Origin: Prolixibacteraceae bacterium
GTDB taxonomy: Bacteria > Bacteroidota > Bacteroidia > Bacteroidales > Prolixibacteraceae
DNA: 28,164 nt
Direction: 5' to 3'
Assembly: GCA_027858145.1 (NCBI GenBank)
Contig: JAQIDF010000185.1
Coordinates: 1 to 28,164, forward strand
The notes below the pieces were generated by a model, which was not told the DNA's origin, ran no database searches, and saw nothing but the letters and a program-made list of their open reading frames with translations. Position numbers and translations under genes: made by a program. Each line of letters begins with the position of its first letter. Position 1 is the first letter of the stretch. Positions 22,641 to 28,164 of the stretch are shown here, one piece after another.

Positions 22641-24089
22641 CTATTTCTCAACTTTTCTCTTGTCAATTACTAAATTACTGAATTTGTCAAATTCTTTTGG
22701 CTCAATACGCTCAAATCGCCGCAAATAATCAGCCGATTTAAGAGAAACAGTGGTTGCAACTTCACCAGTTATCAGTTCAATTGCTTTTGCCAAAAACGGG
22801 TCGCTTGTATCACCAAAAGGAACAGCGTTAAACAAGTCATCTTCCATTTCGTAATCAGGTGCCAAACCATCAACAAAATCGGTATAACCATTTGCATTTT
22901 TATATTTAAATGAAACAGGCAACATACCAACATTGTAATCTTCATTTTCGAGTACATACATCCCCGTATATTTACCATGTGTACTTTCACCTATCAAAGT
23001 TGTATTAATATAAGGCATTAATCCAGTAATAACCAATTCGCTTGAAGAAGCAGAACCCTCAGTTACTAAAAAATATACATTGTCAAGACTTAAACCAGGT
23101 AACCCCGAATCGTAAAACACATACATACGATCCTTATCATTTTGAAAATATTCAGTTAAAAAATCATTATAAACATATTCAATAAGAACTTCTTCATTAT
23201 TGGTAGTATTTTGAGGTGCAAGTAATGAAGCCAAGTGTCTTGCAGCAGCTCCATCTCCCCCCGGGTTGTACCTCAAATCAACAATAATTTCTGAAACCCC
23301 CGACGAAGCAAACTCCTCAAACACATCGTTTAGCATTCTAAGATAATAATTATTTTCGCCAGCCACAAAATCAGTATAAACAAGATAGCCGGTTTTTATA
23401 CCGTCTAAATCAAGAACTTCATGATGTACAATCGGGTTAGCTTCAATTTCTTCTGCAACTAAACTATATTCTACATCTGTTTCGCCTATGTATCCATCTT
23501 CAAACTGCCCCAGCCTAACAGTATAATTATCTTGTGAGTATAAATCGTAGTAATTATCAAGATCAAGATCAATTCCATCAATAGAAGTGATAATATCTCC
23601 ACGCTTTATTCCTGCCCTGTCGGCAGGTGAATTATTATAAACATACTTAACAAGTATATAAACCCCGTCTGAATTGCTATATTTATAAAACTGTGGTTTA
23701 TACCCTACACTTGTAGGTGTCCCCTGAAATTCTGAAAAATAATCTTCAAAATCATCAACATAATACGACCATCTATCATTTTCGGTAAGTAATCCATAAA
23801 AAAAGTCTTCCGGATTATCGGTAGTTGCTGACAGTGGATATGGTAATTGATCTTCCCACAAATAATACTTTTCCATCTTACCAACAATCCACCTGTTTAT
23901 CATCCGGTTTGCAGCTAAATTCTTGGTTGAATCTGAATTGTTAGAATTCTCATCAACATCTTCACTATCATCTTTTTGTACGTTTTCATCTTCATCATCA
24001 GGTTTTATTACCTCATCTTCTTTACATGAAAAAATTAAGAAGAACGAAAATATCAGTATCAATAAAATTTTTAAAGGTGTTGTTTTCAT
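22641..24089 (-). CDS. S41 family (C-terminal processing protease-like) lipoprotein
   Basis: A 482-residue periplasmic or surface serine protease. Signal peptide with lipobox LIFS-C22, then an acidic Asp/Glu/Asn linker (23-55) which may act as a lipoprotein export/spacer region. A helical segment (60-125), a PDZ-like domain (about 125-215, NSPADRAGIKRGDIITSIDG), and the protease core follow, with VDLRYNPGGDGAAARHLA, the catalytic serine in TEGSASSSE (near S348) and lysine in STHGKYTG (K373). The serine-lysine dyad is intact. It is the third gene after crcB and DUF190, separated by 24 nt; a functional link to fluoride export is not evident. Substrate unknown. Confidence 0.9.
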   Translation of the reverse strand: MKTTPLKILLILIFSFFLIFSCKEDEVIKPDDEDENVQKDDSEDVDENSNNSDSTKNLAANRMINRWIVGKMEKYYLWEDQLPYPLSATTDNPEDFFYGLLTENDRWSYYVDDFEDYFSEFQGTPTSVGYKPQFYKYSNSDGVYILVKYVYNNSPADRAGIKRGDIITSIDGIDLDLDNYYDLYSQDNYTVRLGQFEDGYIGETDVEYSLVAEEIEANPIVHHEVLDLDGIKTGYLVYTDFVAGENNYYLRMLNDVFEEFASSGVSEIIVDLRYNPGGDGAAARHLASLLAPQNTTNNEEVLIEYVYNDFLTEYFQNDKDRMYVFYDSGLPGLSLDNVYFLVTEGSASSSELVITGLMPYINTTLIGESTHGKYTGMYVLENEDYNVGMLPVSFKYKNANGYTDFVDGLAPDYEMEDDLFNAVPFGDTSDPFLAKAIELITGEVATTVSLKSADYLRRFERIEPKEFDKFSNLVIDKRKVEK

Positions 24090-24113
24090 TATGTTAAAAT
24101 TAAAAGATAAAAA

Positions 24114-24479
24114 CTATTTATTTTTTCTATATTTCTTTCCGGTTTCGTACCGTATAACATCTACATTCTCAACATATACCAGCCCGCCTTTTCCCGATTC
24201 ATCCATCAAGTCGTTAAGTTCAGGAATAAACTTATCAATAGCATCTACATTATCAACAACCTCAATTACAATAGGCAAATCACCCGACAAGGCAAATATT
24301 TTCATGGTATGAATCGAATGACTTGCACCGAACGACATAATCCCCCTGTAAACTGTTGCACCGGCTAATCCGGCCTCGCGGGCATGCTCAATAATTTTTT
24401 CATAAAGTAATTTACCTGATACACGGTCAGACTCACCAATGAAAATTTTAATCGTTTTTGAAGGCTTTCTAATATCCAT
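24114..24479 (-). CDS. DUF190 family protein (CrcB-linked)
   Basis: A 121-residue PII-like ferredoxin-fold protein. The family segments are visible: KIFIGESDRVSGKLLYEKI, AREAGLAGATVYRGIMSFG, LPIVIEVVDNVDAIDKFIPEL and GGLVYVENVDVIRY. Its function is not established; it recurs beside crcB and may regulate or sense for the channel. It lies 2 nt after crcB. The basic KYRKNK tail is short. Confidence 0.88.
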   Translation of the reverse strand: MDIRKPSKTIKIFIGESDRVSGKLLYEKIIEHAREAGLAGATVYRGIMSFGASHSIHTMKIFALSGDLPIVIEVVDNVDAIDKFIPELNDLMDESGKGGLVYVENVDVIRYETGKKYRKNK

Positions 24480-24481
24480 AA

Positions 24482-24862
24482 TTAAAAAATTAAACGAACG
24501 ACGACAATACCGGCATATACCATAAAAATTCCCAGTGTAACACTTCCCAGTGTATTCAATAAAAACATGCCTATTGCCTGATCTTTCAATAAGGTCAGAT
24601 TGTTATATGCAAACGATGAAAAAGTTGTGAATCCGCCACAAAAACCAACAGCTAAAAACAAGCGCCATTCAGCCGAGAGCAAATTACCTTTTTCAGCAAA
24701 TGCATATACCATTCCAATAATAAAACTGCCTAAAATGTTCACGGCAAAAGTACCCCACGGAAACGACGAGTGCATCACTTTCTCAACGCCAACTTGCCCC
24801 AGGTATCGTGAAACACTTCCTAAAAAACCACCGGTACCTACTATCAATATTGTTCGCCACAT
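24482..24862 (-). CDS. crcB: Fluoride channel CrcB/Fluc
   Basis: A 126-residue, four-helix fluoride ion channel that works as an antiparallel dimer. The hallmark motifs are present: GGFLGSVSRY at 11-20, FPWGTFAVNILGSFIIG (34-50) with the polar-track asparagine, and GFCGGFTTFSSF around 73-84 with the phenylalanine box and Na+ site threonine. It heads the crcB-DUF190-S41 run. I looked for a fluoride (crcB) riboswitch in the 95-nt divergent gap and found none. Only a single crcB gene is present here, consistent with a homodimer. Confidence 0.93.
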   Translation of the reverse strand: MWRTILIVGTGGFLGSVSRYLGQVGVEKVMHSSFPWGTFAVNILGSFIIGMVYAFAEKGNLLSAEWRLFLAVGFCGGFTTFSSFAYNNLTLLKDQAIGMFLLNTLGSVTLGIFMVYAGIVVVRLIF

Positions 24863-24924
24863 AAAATTGAATTATCCAAACGAAAGTAATAAAAATCGCT
24901 TAAGAACAGTTCATCTCAAAACAT

Positions 24925-24932
24925 TATATTTG
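24925..24932 (+). promoter_or_regulatory. Candidate -7 promoter element of the DacB-like gene
   Basis: TATATTTG followed by C matches TAnnTTTG and ends 25 nt before the ATG at 24958. No good -33 TTTG is seen. Confidence 0.55.
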
Positions 24933-24957
24933 CACAACATTTTCAAGTAATGATCAA

Positions 24958-26406
24958 ATGAGAATACTTTACACCCTAACATTCACCCTGTTAGCAATAA
25001 GTCTGACTGCATCGGAGAAAAATCTGGAACAGCGTACCAGCTTATTTCTTAATGATGATGCTATTGCAAATGCCCCCGTAAGCATATACGTTGCCAACAC
25101 AACCACCGGCGAAGAACTTTTCTCTGTAAATCCTGAGCTTAGCATCACACCTGCCTCCGTGCAAAAATTAATAACCAGTGCTACAGCACTTGAAATTATG
25201 GGTGCCGACTACTCTTTTTCCACCAAAATTGTTTACAAGGGCACCATTCAAAACAACGTTTTAGTTGGAGATTTAATCATACTAGCTGGCGGAGATCCTT
25301 CACTGGGCTCTCCTTACCTTTTCGACAATAAAAATGAGTTTTTGTCGCAATGGGCTAATCAAATAAAAAAGGCAGGCATCGATTCAATTTCAGGCAACAT
25401 TATTGTGAACACCAGTATATTCAACGACCAAGACATACCTCAAACCTGGATATGGGAAGACCTGGGGAACTATTTTGGAGCTGCCGCACAAAGCACTGCA
25501 TTGTACGACAACACCTTCGAAATTGTTTTTGAAACTGATAACAGGAATGGTGGAGAAACAAGAATCATTGACATTAATCCGGAAATTCCAGACCTAACCA
25601 TCAAAAATGAAGTAACAGCATCAAATGATAATCGCGACAGAGCATACATATATGGCAGCCCGTTTGACAGTTACCGGATAATCAGAGGTACGCTGCCCAA
25701 AGGCCGCGATAACTTCTCCATAAAAGCTTCAGTCCCCAACCCGGCACTTTTGCTGGCAAGTAAGGTCCTAAACATTCTGTCTGATTCGTCAGTTAACGTT
25801 GGCGGAAAAATTCAAACATCATCATTACAATCTTTTAAACACATTCCTGATTCGTTATTACTTTTCGAACACCACTCCCCTGCACTTTCTGAAATTATTA
25901 AAATAATGAACCACGAAAGTGTAAATCTCTATGCCGAACATCTATGCAAACATATAGGTTATTTGTCAACCGGTGACGGCTCAACAGAAACAGGAACGGA
26001 AGTGATAAAAACCTTTTGGAGAGATAAGGGTATCGATACCGACTGGCTTTTTCTGGCCGATGGCAGCGGTTTATCGCGCAACAATGCTTTTAGTGCAAAA
26101 GTACTTACAGATATTCTTGTTTACATGAGTAACTACAGCTCATATTTCAATGATTTTGAAGCATCAATTCCCCTTACCGGCTTACAGGGGACACAAAAAT
26201 ATTATTTCCAAAATTCTTTTCTGAAAGGAAAGGCACGTGCCAAAAGCGGTTCTATGACACGCGTACGAAGCTTTGCAGGTTACATGGAAACTCAAAACGG
26301 AACACCTGTGGCATTTTCAATTATTATAAATAATTTTAATTGCGGAAGTTTTACCATGGCCTATAAAATGGAAAAAGTAATTGAAGCCATTTACCTTGAA
26401 TTATAA
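24958..26406 (+). CDS. dacB: D-alanyl-D-alanine carboxypeptidase/endopeptidase (peptidase S13, DacB/PBP4 type)
   Basis: A 482-residue periplasmic penicillin-binding protein that trims or cuts peptidoglycan peptides. It has a short signal peptide (about 1-18, no lipobox). Active-site motifs are S67-V-Q-K70 (SxxK), DGSGLSRNN near 370 (SxN) and AKSGSM near 430 (KTG-like). The long insertion between the first two motifs (about 100-290) matches the extra domains of S13 enzymes; GGDPSLGSPY is typical. An intact serine-lysine system predicts activity. It has a TATATTTG promoter element upstream and is followed after 36 nt by a GtrA-type gene. Confidence 0.92.
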   Translation: MRILYTLTFTLLAISLTASEKNLEQRTSLFLNDDAIANAPVSIYVANTTTGEELFSVNPELSITPASVQKLITSATALEIMGADYSFSTKIVYKGTIQNNVLVGDLIILAGGDPSLGSPYLFDNKNEFLSQWANQIKKAGIDSISGNIIVNTSIFNDQDIPQTWIWEDLGNYFGAAAQSTALYDNTFEIVFETDNRNGGETRIIDINPEIPDLTIKNEVTASNDNRDRAYIYGSPFDSYRIIRGTLPKGRDNFSIKASVPNPALLLASKVLNILSDSSVNVGGKIQTSSLQSFKHIPDSLLLFEHHSPALSEIIKIMNHESVNLYAEHLCKHIGYLSTGDGSTETGTEVIKTFWRDKGIDTDWLFLADGSGLSRNNAFSAKVLTDILVYMSNYSSYFNDFEASIPLTGLQGTQKYYFQNSFLKGKARAKSGSMTRVRSFAGYMETQNGTPVAFSIIINNFNCGSFTMAYKMEKVIEAIYLEL

Positions 26407-26442
26407 AAAATTGTATATTCGCAGCCAATTGATTTTTTTAGC

Positions 26443-26964
26443 ATGATAGAATTTTCACGAAAAATACGCGATTTAATTATAAAGATTATTGACTGGTTTT
26501 ATTCTCCTTTTAAAAAGTTCATCCCTATTGAAACTTTTCGTTATGCGGCTACAGGTGGCATGAATACTTCATTCGATATTTTTTTATACTTTATTTTTTA
26601 CAATTTCATTTTTCAAAAAGAAATTGTTGATCTGGGTATCGTGGCCATGACCCCACACATTGCGGCCTTCGTATTTGTGTTCCCCATCACATTCTCAACC
26701 GGCTTTCTGATGGCCAAGTACATCACTTTTACCCAATCGGCATTACGTGGCCGCACACAGTTGTTCAGGTACGGGATATCGGTAGGCGGTTCCATTATAC
26801 TAAACTATGTGCTTCTAAAATTGTTTGTTGAAAGCTTTGGATGGTATGCAACTGTTTCAAAAATAGCAACAACACTTATTGTAATTGCATATAGCTATAT
26901 GATTCAGCGCCATTTCACATTTCGAACCAATAAAGCTGCAATGGATGGCAAACGTTGGGAATAA
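26443..26964 (+). CDS. GtrA family membrane protein
   Basis: A 173-residue integral membrane protein with four predicted helices. The start motif PIETFRYAATGGMNTSFDIFLYF and the terminal YSYMIQRHFTF(R) are typical of the GtrA/DPMS family, which moves or supports polyprenyl-linked sugars across the membrane for glycan modification. It begins with a short cytoplasmic amphipathic stretch. It lies between the DacB-like gene and the GH2 gene; a near-match -7 TATATTCG sits in its leader (26412-26419). The sugar it serves is unknown; no glycosyltransferase is adjacent. Confidence 0.87.
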   Translation: MIEFSRKIRDLIIKIIDWFYSPFKKFIPIETFRYAATGGMNTSFDIFLYFIFYNFIFQKEIVDLGIVAMTPHIAAFVFVFPITFSTGFLMAKYITFTQSALRGRTQLFRYGISVGGSIILNYVLLKLFVESFGWYATVSKIATTLIVIAYSYMIQRHFTFRTNKAAMDGKRWE

Positions 26965-26989
26965 TTAATACTTGTGCTATCTTTAAAGC

Positions 26990-28164
26990 ATGAAGCCAAT
27001 TATTACAATTTTAGCTATAATTACACTGTTTGCATCGTGCAATAAAACTACTCAAAAAGAAAACCAGGAAATTCTTTTCGATGAAAACTGGAAATTTGCC
27101 TTAAACGAACAACCCGGAGCTGAAAATCCGGATTATGACGACAGTGAATGGCGAAATATAAATATACCGCACGATTTCAGCATTGAACAACCTTTCAATA
27201 AAAATCATAAAACAGACGCTTCAGGTGGCTATGCATATAGTGGCATAGGCTGGTATCGCAAGGGATTTGATATTCCTAAATCAGCCATCGGGAAACGCGT
27301 ATCGATTCGGTTTAATGGCATTTACCGCAACAGTGATGTTTGGATCAACGGACATCATTTAGGACACCGGCCATACGGCTACTCCACATTTTCGTACGAT
27401 TTAACCCCTTTTCTTAATACTAATGCACCAAACACAATTGTTGTTAAGTCCGACACAAAAGATCAGCCTAATTCGCGCTGGTACACCGGTGCAGGAATAT
27501 ACCGGCATGTATGGCTTGATATTTCAGCACGCAAGCACCTTCGCGAAAATGGCGTTTTTATCAGAACACAAAAGATTGAAAACAATAAAGCAATATTGAA
27601 TTTTTCAGCAGAAGTTGCGTCGCTCGATACTGACACCAGCCGCTTAACCCTGAAATACATTTTAAAAAGTCCGGATAACAGCATTGTAAAAGAACAAGAA
27701 ATACACTTTGAACTTGAAGGCAACACAATGAAGTTCTTAGAAGAAACATTCCGGATTGACAATCCTCAATTGTGGTCAACCGAAAACCCGAATCTCTATC
27801 ATTTTACTTGCCAGTTGAAAGATGGGGACAAAATTCTTGACAGCTACGCTACCAATTATGGAATCCGCACTATACTTTTCGATCCTGAAAAAGGTGTGTT
27901 TCTGAACGGAAAACATGTTTGGCTCAAAGGCACCAACAATCATCACGACGGAGGCCCCTTAGGTGCAGCCTGTATGGATTACACTTTCGAACGTCAACTG
28001 AAGTTACTCAAAGAAATGGGCTCAAACGCTTTACGAATGAGCCATAACCCTCCTGCCCCCGAACTACTGGAATGGGCCGACAAACTTGGTTTTTTGGTTA
28101 TTAATGAACTGTTTGACGAATGGACAATGAACAAACGCGAATATGGATATGCTTCACATTTTGA
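26990..28164 (+). CDS. Glycoside hydrolase family 2 lipoprotein, N-terminal part (3' end outside window)
   Basis: An open frame of 391 codons running off the window with no stop. It starts with a lipoprotein signal, lipobox LFAS-C17. Then comes the GH2 sugar-binding domain (about 25-200) with FDENWKFALNE, WRNINIPHDFSI, GGYAYSGIGWYRKGF, VWINGHHLGHRPYGYSTFSYDLT and NSRWYTGAGIYRHVWL. An immunoglobulin-like domain (about 205-300) follows, and then the start of the TIM barrel (KGVFLNGKHVWLKGTNNHHDGGPLGAA, NALRMSHNPPAPELLEWADKLGFLVINELFDEW). The acid/base and nucleophile glutamates lie beyond the cut. The motifs fit the beta-galactosidase branch, anchored in the outer membrane or periplasm. It follows GtrA by 25 nt. 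Exact specificity cannot be judged. Confidence 0.9.
   Translation, partial: MKPIITILAIITLFASCNKTTQKENQEILFDENWKFALNEQPGAENPDYDDSEWRNINIPHDFSIEQPFNKNHKTDASGGYAYSGIGWYRKGFDIPKSAIGKRVSIRFNGIYRNSDVWINGHHLGHRPYGYSTFSYDLTPFLNTNAPNTIVVKSDTKDQPNSRWYTGAGIYRHVWLDISARKHLRENGVFIRTQKIENNKAILNFSAEVASLDTDTSRLTLKYILKSPDNSIVKEQEIHFELEGNTMKFLEETFRIDNPQLWSTENPNLYHFTCQLKDGDKILDSYATNYGIRTILFDPEKGVFLNGKHVWLKGTNNHHDGGPLGAACMDYTFERQLKLLKEMGSNALRMSHNPPAPELLEWADKLGFLVINELFDEWTMNKREYGYASHF

Noticed and set aside
24863..24957. Possible fluoride riboswitch upstream of crcB
   Set aside because: The conserved GG-GAUGG and pseudoknot sequences are not present on the minus strand in this gap.
27463..27779. Open frames on the minus strand inside the GH2 gene
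   Set aside because: They lie opposite a clearly conserved GH2 coding frame and show no recognisable motifs.
1..28164. CRISPR arrays, tRNA genes, insertion sequences or prophage genes
   Set aside because: No regular spaced repeats, cloverleaf-like segments, transposase or phage motifs were seen on either strand.

Overview
The window is chromosomal DNA of a Bacteroidota bacterium, most likely a free-living or marine Bacteroidales/Marinilabiliales-type organism (the order is my inference). The reasons are AT-rich DNA, recurring TAnnTTTG -7 promoter elements with no Shine-Dalgarno signals, a long-acidic-N-terminus ribosomal protein S1, and gene families typical of the phylum (DUF3822, DUF721 next to recF, a pgcA-like mutase, lipoprotein S41 protease and GH2). 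No tRNA, rRNA, insertion sequence, prophage or CRISPR array was seen. Coding density is high and genes lie in alternating blocks on the two strands.

Layout. 1-1456 (+): 3' end of an L-threonine aldolase, a rhomboid protease, then a lone 32-residue membrane peptide gene with its own promoter and terminator. 1517-5751 (-): FabK-like flavoprotein, cysteine synthase, serine acetyltransferase, RlmL-type rRNA methyltransferase. 5831-10975 (-): a nucleotide-sugar operon read uxs, rmlA, rmlC, rmlD, phosphohexomutase, closed by a strong terminator. 11198-14498 (+): rpsA, a STAS-domain protein and RNase Z. 14557-15993 (-): a RecD/Pif1-like helicase. 16088-18098 (+): an anchored unknown protein, DUF3822, rsmD. 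18178-21090 (-): recF, DUF721, a thioredoxin-like protein, an acyl-CoA thioesterase, then a zeta-toxin-like kinase followed by a tiny overlapping gene. 21249-22575 (+): a YtfE/RIC-type di-iron hemerythrin overlapping a LuxR-type regulator whose receiver has lost its phosphoacceptor. 22641-24862 (-): crcB, DUF190 and an S41 protease lipoprotein. 24958-28164 (+): a DacB-like D-Ala-D-Ala carboxypeptidase, a GtrA-family protein and the 5' part of a GH2 glycosidase lipoprotein cut by the window end.

How genes work together. CysE and CysK make cysteine from serine; the CysE chain ends in isoleucine, as expected for docking into CysK. The mutase supplies glucose-1-phosphate to RmlA; RmlC and RmlD act later toward dTDP-rhamnose, but RmlB is not in the cluster and a UDP-glucuronate decarboxylase heads it instead. 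CrcB and DUF190 are a recurring fluoride-export pair.

Most worth following up: (1) two near-perfect intrinsic terminators buried in frame about 65 nt after the start codons of rnz and the DUF3822 gene; (2) the overlapping hemerythrin/pseudo-receiver regulator pair, which looks like a phosphorylation-independent NO, oxygen or redox sensing unit; (3) the zeta-like kinase with a TTG start and a downstream overlapping small partner; (4) the 32-residue membrane peptide transcription unit.
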